Assembly: GCA_001017865.1 (NCBI GenBank)
Contig: LATQ01000276.1
Span: 1-21,620 of the forward strand
Source of the DNA: Rhodococcus sp. IITR03
GTDB taxonomy: Bacteria > Actinomycetota > Actinomycetes > Mycobacteriales > Mycobacteriaceae
Direction of reading: 5' to 3'
Length of the DNA: 21,620 nt
Shown here: positions 7,676-14,964 of the stretch, one piece after another
Position numbering within the stretch: the stretch's first letter is position 1
How the letters are laid out: every line of letters starts with the position of its first letter
Program-made: the position numbers and the translations under genes
Notes under the pieces: generated by a model
Told to the model about the DNA's origin: nothing
What the model saw: the letters and a program-made list of their open reading frames with translations, nothing else
Databases searched by the model: none

Positions 7676-8506
7676 ATGAGCTCCACCGAATTGGGAACAT
7701 TCCTCAAAGCGCGACGCGGTCACGTGCAGCCCACGGATGTCGGCATCACAGCGCAGTCGGGGCGGCGGGTTTCTGGTCTTCGGCGTGAAGAAGTCGCCAT
7801 GCTCGCCGGTGTCAGTGTCGACTACTACACCCGACTCGAGCAGGGACGCGAGCGAAATCCCTCCCCAGCGGTCCTCAACGCCCTCGCCGGCGCACTCGAC
7901 CTCGACACCGATGTGCGCGAGCACCTGTTCCGTCTCGCCGGTATGGCCCCGACACCGCGCACTCCGGTACGGACGACCGTCGACGATTCACTTCGGCAAC
8001 TGCTCGCATCCTGGTCTGATACCCCCGCGTTCATCATCAACCGTCAGTTGGATGTTCTTGCATACAACGATCTGGCTGGAGCGCTGTACAGCGGGTTCGA
8101 ACGCATCGACAACATTGCGCGGATGGTCTTCCTCGACCCCTTCGGACGCAGGTTCTTCACCGATCGGGATCGCGCAACCACCTCGTGTGTCGCGAACCTT
8201 CGGCTCGCTCTCGGTCACACGGGTTCGGCAGATGACGTCCGTGCTCTTGTTCTCCAGGCACACGCTGCAAGCGCCGAGTTCCGCGAACTGTGGAGCCGGC
8301 ACGACGTCCGAGGAAAAACTCACGAGGCAAAAGAATTTCGCCATCCTGCCGTCGGTGATCTTCTCCTCGAATACAACGCCTTCGACGTCCGCAGCGCACC
8401 CGGCCATCAACTGATCGTCTACCAAGCTCCCGTCGGCTCGCCCAGCTCAGACAAGCTCCAACTGTTGGGATCCCTCGCAGCAACCGCCAGCTCCGATCTG
8501 CCGTAG
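7676..8506 (+). CDS. XRE-family regulator with MmyB-like ligand-binding domain
   Basis: An intact 276-residue DNA-binding protein. The N-terminal helix-turn-helix covers about residues 30-65, with SGLRREEVAMLAGVSVDYYT and RLEQGRERNPS, the signature of MmyB-type regulators. The rest (about 100-270: PAFIINRQLDVLAYNDLAGALY, ARMVFLDPFGRRFF, HPAVGDLLLEYNAFDV, QLIVYQAPVGS) is the MmyB-like, PAS-related ligand domain. Such proteins are usually one-component regulators that control an adjacent oxidoreductase gene, and an SDR gene follows on the same strand after 254 bases. It may therefore control the SDR gene and perhaps the amidohydrolase unit. The start is set by the leaderless promoter. Confidence 0.9.
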   Translation: MSSTELGTFLKARRGHVQPTDVGITAQSGRRVSGLRREEVAMLAGVSVDYYTRLEQGRERNPSPAVLNALAGALDLDTDVREHLFRLAGMAPTPRTPVRTTVDDSLRQLLASWSDTPAFIINRQLDVLAYNDLAGALYSGFERIDNIARMVFLDPFGRRFFTDRDRATTSCVANLRLALGHTGSADDVRALVLQAHAASAEFRELWSRHDVRGKTHEAKEFRHPAVGDLLLEYNAFDVRSAPGHQLIVYQAPVGSPSSDKLQLLGSLAATASSDLP

Positions 8507-8647
8507 ATCTGTCGTTCAGGTAGGCAGGAACTGTCCGCACATCGCGGTCTTTGCACTGTGAACCCTCGCCGAACAGAGCGGCAGCGTTCGAGGGTGCTCC
8601 TGCCGCTGTCCTGCACTGAACGGAAGTTCGCCCCACTCGATGTCGGA

Positions 8648-8715
8648 TAGTGTTGTCCATGTCGAGCCCGCCCCTGTCTCGTGACGGGACCTGCCTGTGG
8701 GCGGACGGCGGATGA
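8648..8715 (+). other. Leaderless promoter-like box and 18-codon mini-ORF
   Basis: TAGTGT at 8648-8653 lies five bases before ATG 8659, which opens MSSPPLSRDGTCLWADGG and stops at 8713-8715, 45 bases before the SDR start. It could be a leader peptide or a chance ATG; nothing in its sequence resembles a known leader peptide. The rest of 8507-8760 has no other candidate gene. Confidence 0.3.
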
Positions 8716-8724
8716 CACGAGATC

Positions 8725-8739
8725 GGTGGGATACTCACC
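8725..8739 (+). promoter_or_regulatory. Imperfect palindrome overlapping a -10 box before the SDR gene
   Basis: GGTGGGATACTCACC is a 15-bp palindrome with mismatched centre (GGTG...CACC arms) and contains GATACT, a good -10 box. It is a candidate operator for the upstream MmyB-type regulator. This is inference from placement only. Confidence 0.35.
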
Positions 8740-8760
8740 GCGAAAGCGAAGGTTCAGTCC

Positions 8761-9513
8761 ATGCGAAAGGTTCTGGTCACCGGCGCATCGAGCGGCATCG
8801 GCCGCGCCACTGCCCGCGCATTCGCCGAACTCGGTGACACCGTGGCAGTGCACTATGCGACCGACCGGCGCGGCGCCGAGCACACGAGGTCAGAGCTTCC
8901 CGGTGAAGGCCCCACCATCGTCAGCGGTGACATCGGAGATCCGACGCAAGCACGAAACCTGGTAGAGCGCGCGGTCGGGGCGCTCGGTTCGTTGGATGTG
9001 CTTGTCAACAACGCCGCGGTAGCACCGTCCGCGGGCAATCGCCACCCGATTACGGATGTCAGCTACGACGATTGGTGCACCGTGTGGACCAGGATGGTGG
9101 AGGTGAACCTTCTCGGGTCTGCCTGCGTGACCTGGGCAGCGGCACAACACATGACCGCCGGGGGTCGCATCATCAACGTCGGCTCTCGTGGGGCGTTTCG
9201 AGGTGAACCCGAGCATCCGGCCTACGGTGCAACCAAGGCTGCTTTGCACGCACTCGGACAATCGCTGGCGATCGGGCTGGCACCACGAGGAATCGCCGTG
9301 AGCTGCGTCGCACCCGGGTTCGTCTCCAGCGAACGTCAGCAACCGAAGCTCAACAGCGAAGAAGGCACCGCACTACGGCAACAGAGTCCGCTCGGGCGCG
9401 TCGGGACACCGGCCGAAGTGGCCGCAGCCATCGTCTATCTCGCCTCACCCGAAGCCGAATGGGCCACCGGGACAATCCTGGACCTCAACGGCGCGTCTCA
9501 CCTTCGGACATGA
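8761..9513 (+). CDS. Short-chain dehydrogenase/reductase (SDR)
   Basis: An intact 250-residue classical SDR using NAD(P)H. Residues 7-14 TGASSGIG form the dinucleotide site; NNA at 83-85, N115, S142, Y155 and K159 make up the catalytic set (NVGSRGAF, AYGATKAALHALG), and PG..SS follows near 180. The C-terminal GRVGTPAEVAAAIVYLASPE and ATGTILDLNGA are typical of the 3-oxoacyl-ACP reductase-like branch. GAAGG lies about 10 bases before the ATG. Paired with the MmyB-type regulator, as is common in actinobacteria. Substrate unknown. Confidence 0.92.
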   Translation: MRKVLVTGASSGIGRATARAFAELGDTVAVHYATDRRGAEHTRSELPGEGPTIVSGDIGDPTQARNLVERAVGALGSLDVLVNNAAVAPSAGNRHPITDVSYDDWCTVWTRMVEVNLLGSACVTWAAAQHMTAGGRIINVGSRGAFRGEPEHPAYGATKAALHALGQSLAIGLAPRGIAVSCVAPGFVSSERQQPKLNSEEGTALRQQSPLGRVGTPAEVAAAIVYLASPEAEWATGTILDLNGASHLRT

Positions 9514-9551
9514 CCGACTTCCTCTACGTCGGATAAGCCACTCCCCGTCTA

Positions 9552-9731
9552 TCAGCGGATGTCTCGGTGCCGCGGATGCATCCGGCCGGTCCCCGGTTTC
9601 GGTGTTGTCGACTCTGGTATCGCCGTCGGCGAACCAGGTCTGGCCGGCTGTTGTCTTCGACGCCCTCGGGTAGCGCCGGGCGCGGCTGCCGCAGTGGAGA
9701 CCCCGGCGGCAGTGTCGGTGGTGCGTGTCAT
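9552..9731 (-). CDS. Small hypothetical protein downstream of ssb remnant
   Basis: A 59-residue frame starting MTRTTDTAAGVSTAAAAPGA and rich in Ala, Thr, Pro and Arg, of no recognised family. AAGGGAG sits 5-6 bases before the ATG and the start lies about 70 bases after the ssb stop on the same strand, so it may have been co-transcribed with ssb. No other evidence that it is translated. Confidence 0.35.
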   Translation of the reverse strand: MTRTTDTAAGVSTAAAAPGATRGRRRQQPARPGSPTAIPESTTPKPGTGRMHPRHRDIR

Positions 9732-9803
9732 GGCTGCTCCCTTCACCTGGAAAGGCGGCAGGCACCAGGATCGGCGCCTGCCGCCTCACCACGGCTGGTC
9801 GGA

Positions 9804-9944
9804 TCAGAACGGCGGTTCGTCGCTGCCACCGGCATTGGACTGCCCGCCGCCGAAACCACCCCCGGTTCCGCCGCTGGGGCCAGCCTTGAGGACCTTCGCG
9901 GAGGCGTAGCGCAGGGAGGGGGCCGATCTCGTCGACCTCGGCAA
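9804..9944 (-). pseudogene. ssb: Single-stranded DNA-binding protein, C-terminal remnant
   Basis: The minus strand reads AEVDEIG, then PSLRYASAKVLKAGPSGG, a glycine-rich linker GGGFGGGQSNAGG and the acidic tip SDEPPF with its stop at 9804-9806. SLRYAxAKV is the end of the OB fold and DEPPF is the protein-interaction tail of SSB. One extra C near 9920 shifts the frame. The OB fold before it is missing; at about 9945 the sequence changes to a plus-strand RNase H fragment. Replication-linked ssb copies are common on large plasmids, so this hints at a rearranged plasmid segment. Confidence 0.75.
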
Positions 9945-9947
9945 GGC

Positions 9948-10352
9948 GACTACCGGACCACTCTCTACATCAACTACGTCGCGAAGCGCATCGTCCGGGC
10001 CGTCCCCGATCGCAGGGTCAGCTTCGAATGGGTGAAAGGACACGACGGGGATCTGCACAACGAAGCCGCCAACCGCGCTGCCCGCAGCGTCCGCCGATAC
10101 AACACCTACCGGATCCCGGCCAGCGCGTTGCCGTATGTACTCGACAACATCGGGCAGGACATCGCCGCCTGCATGCTCAGAGACAGCGCGAAGCGCGAAT
10201 TGCCGTGTCCATCGCCCTTCAACGTGCGGCGTCGAAGTGTGAGCTGTGAAGGACCCCGTTCTCCTGAGAAGGGCAGCCCTACCTCAGATACCGTTGTCGG
10301 CTGGCCGTGGTGCAGTGGCTGCGTCGCCGGGGTTACTGGTGGTCCGCGGTGA
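9948..10352 (+). pseudogene. Ribonuclease HI-like C-terminal remnant
   Basis: The plus frame contains RTTLYINYVAKRIVRAV and VSFEWVKGHDGDLHNEAANR, matching the RNase H C-terminal motif WVKGHxGxxxNExADxxA. In the last motif the Asp that binds metal is Asn (NEAANRAAR). The N-terminal half with the first three acidic residues is absent, and the frame upstream of about 9948 is the antisense of the ssb remnant. The frame stays open to 10352 with a tail (IPASALPYVLDNIGQDIAAC) that I cannot match. It is truncated and surely inactive. Confidence 0.6.
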
Positions 10353-10412
10353 GGTTCCCGGGTCCTGCAAGGACGACGCTCCTCCGCATTGCCTCGAAGC
10401 TCGTCGATGATG
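10336..10412 (+). pseudogene. Decayed partial copy of the 11371 membrane-protein gene
   Basis: Reads VVRGEVPGSCKDDAPPHCLEARR to a stop at 10410-10412. Bases 10342-10368 match 11469-11495 at 25 of 27 positions, both encoding VRGEVPGSC. Only the loop after the first membrane helix is recognisable. Confidence 0.55.
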
Positions 10413-10709
10413 GCGCTGCCGGGCCGCAACGAGGGACATGTCGGCTATGCAGATAGAGAGCACCCCTCGGCGTTTCGGGTCGGCGAAACCAGGCGGGGCA
10501 GAGGGTCCGGGGCGATCCTTTCGGTGATCCGTGGCCGCAGGTTGCGGTGTGCGAGTCGTCGCCGGCTGGGGGAGGTGTCATTACGCGAGATCCTGACGGT
10601 TTCTGATGCTTTCGTGTCCGAGGTTCGCCAGCGGCCTGGCGTGGGCAGGCGGCAGTGACCTCCGCGGAAACGGCGCGGGTTGGGGACCTTCTGCTGCGGG
10701 CCTGCTCGC
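10413..10709. other. Stretch without a supported gene
   Basis: About 300 bases between the decayed copy and the next promoter. Frames exist on both strands but none shows a motif or a plausible start signal. It may be the rest of the decayed gene. Confidence 0.35.
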
Positions 10710-10715
10710 TAGGCT
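10710..10715 (+). promoter_or_regulatory. -10 box TAGGCT for a near-leaderless transcript
   Basis: TAGGCT ends eight bases before ATG 10724. The same hexamer stands seven bases before the TerD-VWA start at 13123, so it seems to be a used promoter form in this replicon. Confidence 0.5.
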
Positions 10716-10723
10716 CACAAGCC

Positions 10724-11374
10724 ATGAGTACGAGTGAGGCCGGCCCGCACCCGGCACTGACGGACAGGTGGTCTCGTCGCCGGGTGTTGTTGGTGGTCCT
10801 GTGCGCCGGGATGCTGGCCGTCGGGGCGTGCATGGCGTACGCGATCGACTGGGCGAAGGACCGGCCCAAGACGCTCTCGTTCGCGGTGGCGTACGAGCCG
10901 TTCGGTTCACGCTCGATGCTCGAACCCGGCAATGCCCGCGCCGGACTCGACCGTCTCGGCGAGCGGGTCACGGACCAGCACCGAATCCACCAGATCGTCC
11001 TCGACGGGCACGCATTCAGAATCAACGTCGTCGACCGTGCCGGCCGCGCCACCGAGATCACGACGGACATCACCGGGCACATCGAAAGCCGCCACTTTTC
11101 CACGGCAAAACCGGAGCGTTTCGACGACGGGATCTCCGCCACCGAGTTCACCGGAATCGACATCGACTCGGTACTGACCAGCCTGCACACCCTGTGGCGC
11201 GCCGGCGATCATCAAATCGATCCTCGCACCGGCCGGCCCGAACCGCCATGGCTGACTCTCGGCAGCGGCAGCGGCTACGGCCCTTCGGACGAGTGGACCT
11301 TCCACTTCGAGCCTGCGGACTCCTCGGCCGACGACTCCGTGACCGTAGATCTGCACGGAAAGGCAACGCGATGA
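10724..11374 (+). CDS. Hypothetical membrane-anchored protein
   Basis: A 216-residue protein that I do not recognise. After a short basic N-terminus (MSTSEAGPHPALTDRWSRRR) there is one membrane segment, VLLVVLCAGMLAVGACMAYA, at about residues 21-41, and the rest (about 175 residues, DWAKDRPKTLSFAVAYEPFG ... EWTFHFEPADSSADDSVTVD) should lie outside the cell. It is hydrophilic, with two Gly-Ser stretches and no cysteines after the anchor. ATG 10724 is chosen over the upstream in-frame 10655 because of the TAGGCT box and the fit of the anchor. Its stop overlaps the next start in ATGA (11371-11374), so the two proteins are coupled. Confidence 0.7.
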   Translation: MSTSEAGPHPALTDRWSRRRVLLVVLCAGMLAVGACMAYAIDWAKDRPKTLSFAVAYEPFGSRSMLEPGNARAGLDRLGERVTDQHRIHQIVLDGHAFRINVVDRAGRATEITTDITGHIESRHFSTAKPERFDDGISATEFTGIDIDSVLTSLHTLWRAGDHQIDPRTGRPEPPWLTLGSGSGYGPSDEWTFHFEPADSSADDSVTVDLHGKATR

Positions 11375-11903
11375 GCGCGAAAAACCTGTTCGCATCGGTG
11401 CAACTCGTTGTGGGCAGCGCCTGCTGCTCGCTGCTGCCCCACTGCTGGCCTGGGCGTCGTTCGTCTACGTCCGCGGTGAAGTTCCCGGCTCCTGCGGAGG
11501 AGACTACCCGCCGTGCCCACCGGCAGCCGAGTCAGCGGTGGGTGCCTTCATAATCGGCTTGTTCGTGTGCCTGCCCGTCGGCGCTCTTCTGGCTGCGCGG
11601 CGGCGCCCGGAGATGTGGTGTGCAGCGATCGCTCTGGCCTTCGGAGGACTTGCTGCCGGTGTGTTCAGCTCACGTTTTCTGGCGGACCCGACCACAACCC
11701 ATCTGGCGGCGCCGCTGTGGTTCTGCGTGATCACCGCAACGATTGCGCTGGTCGCCGTAGTGATCGCAGTGATCCTGGCCGGACCGTCTCAGCCCACGCA
11801 GCGGTCGACAGGGAACACCCGGGGCATAACGGAACAGAGTTGTAAGCGCCCACCTCTCAACTCAACGGGTGTGAGCACCAACGTCGCCGGGCATACTGAA
11901 CCC
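11371..11903 (+). CDS. Hypothetical four-helix membrane protein, one frameshift
   Basis: Starts in the ATGA overlap with MSAKNLFASVQLVVG; near 11415 the frame changes by one base and continues RLLLAAAPLLAWASFVYVRG. Four hydrophobic segments follow: LLLAAAPLLAWASFVYV, VGAFIIGLFVCLPVGALLAA, MWCAAIALAFGGLAAGVF and LWFCVITATIALVAVVIAVI. After the first helix there is a loop VRGEVPGSCGGDYPPCPPAA with two cysteines, likely outside the cell. I know no family for it. No stop occurs before the leaderless start at 11904, so the end shown is nominal: either the frame really continues into the next gene or a shift hides a stop near 11830-11845. Probable partner of the preceding anchored protein. Confidence 0.55.
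11892..11897 (+). promoter_or_regulatory. -10 box for leaderless helicase-associated-repeat gene
   Basis: CATACT ends six bases before ATG 11904 with no Shine-Dalgarno in between. This supports an internal start rather than a read-through fusion with the upstream membrane protein. Confidence 0.45.
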
Positions 11904-12440
11904 ATGCGAAAGCTGGATCGCACCGCTCCCTATGCGCGTCGAACACCCCGACCCGCCACCGTGTTGTCGCCGGCGGTGCGTCGCTACCGAGAACATGCGA
12001 ACACCCCGGACCCGGATTCGCGTGTCGTGGCCGAGGACGGTTTTCATCTCGGACGCTGGGCGGACCGGCACCGCATCGCCCGCGTCCTCGGCATCCTTCC
12101 CGCAGCTCGCGAGGCCGAACTCGACGCGATCGGATTCGACTGGAAAATCCCCCGTCCCGCAGGTTTCGACAGCAAGCATCGCCGGATGCTGCTCGAGATC
12201 GCTGCCTACCGCGAAAAGCACGGTACCGGCGAGGTTCCGAGCACCTACCTCTCCGACGACGGTGAACCGGTAGGGGAGTGGCTCTACCGCAAGGTCCGCA
12301 AGTGGCGAGACGGTCACCTCCCGGCTGATGAGCAAGCTGTCCTCGAACTTCTCGGTATCTCGCCCACCCCGCGGCCGCGCGGGCCGCGCACCGCCAGACG
12401 AGGGCGTTCGACGCGGCAGCCTGCGGCCTTGGCGCACTGA
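11904..12440 (+). CDS. Protein with two helicase-associated (HA) repeats
   Basis: A 178-residue protein, MRKLDRTAPYARRTPRP at the start, with two HA domains (PF03457 type). Repeat one is AVRRYREHANTPDPDSRVV...GFHLGRWADRHR...LDAIGFDW; repeat two is MLLEIAAYREKHGTGEVPST...EPVGEWLYRKVRKWRDG...AVLELLGI. HA repeats usually sit at the C-terminus of large SNF2 or DEAD helicases of actinobacteria, where they are thought to bind nucleic acid. Here they stand alone with a basic Arg-rich tail, so a small DNA-binding role is plausible. The frame is open from 11538, but the leaderless promoter and the change of character support the start at 11904. Confidence 0.7.
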   Translation: MRKLDRTAPYARRTPRPATVLSPAVRRYREHANTPDPDSRVVAEDGFHLGRWADRHRIARVLGILPAAREAELDAIGFDWKIPRPAGFDSKHRRMLLEIAAYREKHGTGEVPSTYLSDDGEPVGEWLYRKVRKWRDGHLPADEQAVLELLGISPTPRPRGPRTARRGRSTRQPAALAH

Positions 12441-12483
12441 CTACCCACAGTCGACTGCTGGCTTAAGTCGGCTCCTCCCACGA

Positions 12484-12790
12484 AGTTGGGGAGGATCACC
12501 GAGCCCGGGTTGTGGATGCAGTTCGACTGGGGTGACGGAACGGAAGTGACTGGCGCTGGCGGGATTCTACGGTCAACGTTGTTGTTCTGCGCCTGGTTGG
12601 CGTGGTCGCGCTACCGGTGGTGATCCCGGTTTGGGATCAAACGTTGCCGACGTTGATTGGGTGTCTCGATGCCACGGTGCGTCGCTTCGGCGGAGTCCCG
12701 ACCTACGGCGTTGACCGACAATCCGCGCACCGTGAGGATCGATCACGTCGCCGGCATCGCGGTGCGGCATCTGCAGATCGACCCGGCGCA
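12484..12790 (+). mobile_element. istA: IS21-family transposase IstA internal fragment
   Basis: Across frames the plus strand gives ITEPGLWMQFDWGDGTEV, LLFCAWLAWSRYRVVIPVWD, TLPTLIGCLDATVRRFGGVP and TYALTDNPRTVRIDHVAGIA followed by VRHLQI. These are the central IstA blocks, with the first two catalytic acids (FDWGD and LTDN). The helix-turn-helix N-terminus and everything after VRHLQI, including the third catalytic Glu and istB, are missing, and the frame changes at about 12540-12600 and 12700. An inactive remnant with a large internal deletion. Confidence 0.8.
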
Positions 12791-12957
12791 TTACCGAAGA
12801 TCATCCGCAGGATCCGGGCGGCCCCGACGCCGCCGGTCCCGAGGGCCCGCTCCGCGGTCGGCCGGTTGCACCATGCGCACGTAGTGATCACCGAGGGCAC
12901 CTTGTTGCGGGTGCAGGACGCCGCCGTTGGGCGCGGAGTGATGCCCTGAGCTGACCT

Positions 12958-13035
12958 AGTGCGGGAGATCAGTTGACCGCCGACAGGCAGATCAGCTGTC
13001 CGCGCACTGGGACACCATCTGTCCGCCTGCAGGGA
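12958..13035. repeat. IS21-like end with degenerate direct repeats
   Basis: Three related units lie in tandem: GAGATCAGTTGACCGCC, CAGATCAGCTGTCCGCG and CACCATCTGTCCGCCT. IS21 elements carry multiple such transposase-binding repeats at their ends, and the position 3' of the istA fragment fits a right end. The element's outer boundary is not defined. The stretch 12791-12957 has an open frame ending VGRGVMP, but nothing recognisable. Confidence 0.45.
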
Positions 13036-13109
13036 CGTCCTCATGTCCCTTGACATCAGTAAGGGTCGACGAACCTGCGGTGGACACGCAGGTGAGTTTT
13101 CAGGCGGTA

Positions 13110-13115
13110 TAGGCT
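13110..13115 (+). promoter_or_regulatory. -10 box TAGGCT for TerD-VWA gene
   Basis: TAGGCT within GTATAGGCT ends seven bases before ATG 13123; a leaderless transcript is likely. Confidence 0.5.
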
Positions 13116-13122
13116 CTCTCGC

Positions 13123-14444
13123 ATGCCGGTAGCGATGAGTAAGGGCGCCAACACTGCGTTGGGCACGACGATGTTGCGTATCGAATTGGTGTGGTCGGCT
13201 AGTGTTGGCGTGCCGGATGTGGACGTATCGGCTTTGCTGCTTTCGGGGTCCGGCAAGGTGCGCTCGGACGACGATTTTGTGTTCTTCAACCAGCCGTCGC
13301 ACGTGTCGGGCGCGGTGGTCCATACAGGCAAGCCACGTCCGGGGAGTGACACTCTCACAGTCGACACCTCTCGCATCCCCGCAGACATCGACCGCGTCGT
13401 GATAGCTGCGTCCGCAGACGGGGGTACGTTCGGCCAGCTGCAGGGGTTGGCGTTGGTCGTACGAGACAGTGCCGACCACCCGCTTCTTCGATTCGATATC
13501 ACCGATGCTTCGGTCGAGTCTGCGTTTTTGTTCGGTGAGGTGTACCGCCGGGGCGAGCAGTGGAAGTTCCGGGCAGTAGGGCAGGGATACGCATCGGGGT
13601 TGTACGGAATTGCTACTGATTTCGGGATCACGGTTGACGATCCGCCGCCGCCATCTCACGTACATAGCCGAACCCAATCTCCTCGTGGTTCAACTACTAC
13701 AACGTCGCCGACATCCGGGGGAGTTACTGCGGAGCTCGAGCGGCTTCCTGTGGACATGCGTAAGCGGTTGGAGCTGCGCAAGAAGCAGGTCGCAGTATCG
13801 TTGACGAAACGCGGTGCCACCGGACTGAGGGCCCGGGTGATTCTCGTGCTGGATGCTTCGGGATCGATGTCCCGGTTGTATGACAAGGGTGTGGTTGCCG
13901 GCGTCGTGGAACGAATGGCGGCCGTAGCTGCGCAACTCGACGACGACGGTCGCATGCAGGCGTTCACCTTTGCCAGTAACAGTGCTCGCTTACCGGATCT
14001 CGTTCTCGGCGACATGCCTGAGTGGATCCGATTGCATGTTCGCGTGGGTGAGATGAAGGGTTTCGGGCGGCGTCGCACCCTCGCCGCCGGGCAGATCGAT
14101 ATGCGTACGGTGGGTATTCAGAACGAGGAGCAGAAGGTCATCGCTGATGTGCGGGCCTGGTTCGGGCGGATCCTCAGTCTGTTCCCACGTTGGTCTTGTT
14201 CTTTTCCGATGGTGGGGTGTACCGCAATCAGGAGATCGAAGCCGAGTTGCGTGCCGCGGTGTCGGAGCCGATCTTCTGGCAGTTCGTTGGTCTCGGCCGA
14301 GCTGGGTTCGGGGTGCTCGAACGTTTCGATACGTTGCCGGATCGGCGTGTCGACAACGTCGGATTCTTTGCGGTCGACAAGATTGAAAAGGTGTCCGACG
14401 ACAAACTATACGATCTGCTGCTGTCTGAATTCCCGTCGTGGTGA
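13123..14444 (+). CDS. TerF-like protein: TerD domain plus von Willebrand A domain, one frameshift
   Basis: Residues 1-175 form a TerD-type stress/tellurite-resistance domain: MSKGANTAL, the Ca-binding loop RSDDDFVFFNQPSHVSGAVV around 48-66, and LRFDITDASVESAFLFGEVY. A Pro/Ser/Thr-rich linker (about 173-205) leads to a vWA domain whose metal site DASGS is at 244-248 (VILVLDASGSMSRLYDKG). Near 14165 one G is missing; after it the frame gives VPTLVLFFSDGGVYRN, EPIFWQFVGLGRAGFGVLER and ends LLLSEFPSW at 14444. The whole, about 440 residues, has the architecture of TerF. Ter proteins belong to a cytosolic complex linked to phage, colicin and tellurite resistance. No other ter genes are in the window. 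ATG 13135 is an alternative start. Confidence 0.88.
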
Positions 14445-14528
14445 AGGAAGCACGCACGCACGGGATCCTTGCCTGAGGACCCGTCCTGATTTGAAAGGAT
14501 GGTCCGGCGTCGGTAGGGCAAGCAAGAC

Positions 14529-14556
14529 CACCGTCGTAGGTCATGCATCGGCGGTG
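14529..14556. terminator. Possible terminator after the TerF-like gene
   Basis: An eight-pair stem (CACCGTCG with CGGCGGTG, one G-U pair) with a 12-base loop, 85 bases after the stop. No U tract. Weak. Confidence 0.3.
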
Positions 14557-14629
14557 CTCTGTCGGTAACGGGTGGAACGAGTCGTTTGCCTCCGGTATCA
14601 AAAAATAGGGCAAGGTGGATGATCCCGGC

Positions 14630-14964
14630 ATGAGGTTCGTGTCATTGTCGCCAGCCCTGTCTTCTTGCTCCTCGTCGCGGGTTGCTCGACCGACAGCGGT
14701 TCGCCGGTTGTGGTCACCGAAACGGTGACCGTGTCAGTCGAGGCTTCCACGACGCCGAAAATGTCGACGCCCACGACCGTCGCAACGATCGTCAGCACGC
14801 CGACGGTGGCCCGCCCCCGCCCAGCACAACAAAGAGTTCGATATCCAGCACGTACCGGGCGCCGGCATCAACCACCTCCGTTGTGGTCGCTCCGGCAGTC
14901 GCGCCCACCCCGGTTCAGTCGCAAGTCAACTCCGGTCAACGGAATGCTGTCTGGCTGCCCAGCA
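14630..14964 (+). pseudogene. Lipoprotein, truncated and frameshifted
   Basis: From ATG 14630 (AAGGTGG about 12 bases upstream), one missing base near 14640 gives VIVASPVFLLLVAGCSTDSG, a clear signal with lipobox LVAGC. The mature part is Thr/Val/Ser-rich (VVVTETVTVSVEASTTPKMS), and after another shift near 14815 is PPPPSTTKSSISSTYRAP, a long Pro/Ser/Thr spacer that ends near WLPSIMDVRQCA. The expected globular C-terminal domain is not visible because the antisense FAH-family gene starts at 14965. A surface lipoprotein in the TerF neighbourhood, probably cut by a rearrangement. Confidence 0.55.

Noticed and set aside
10571..10663. Inverted repeat GGAGGTGTCA / TGACCTCC as an attachment site or terminator
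   Set aside because: The arms are short, do not match exactly and are about 75 bases apart; chance is likely in such DNA.
12791..12957. Open frame ending VITEGTLLRVQDAAVGRGVMP as part of a second transposase
   Set aside because: No block matches a transposase family convincingly, and start and frame are undefined.
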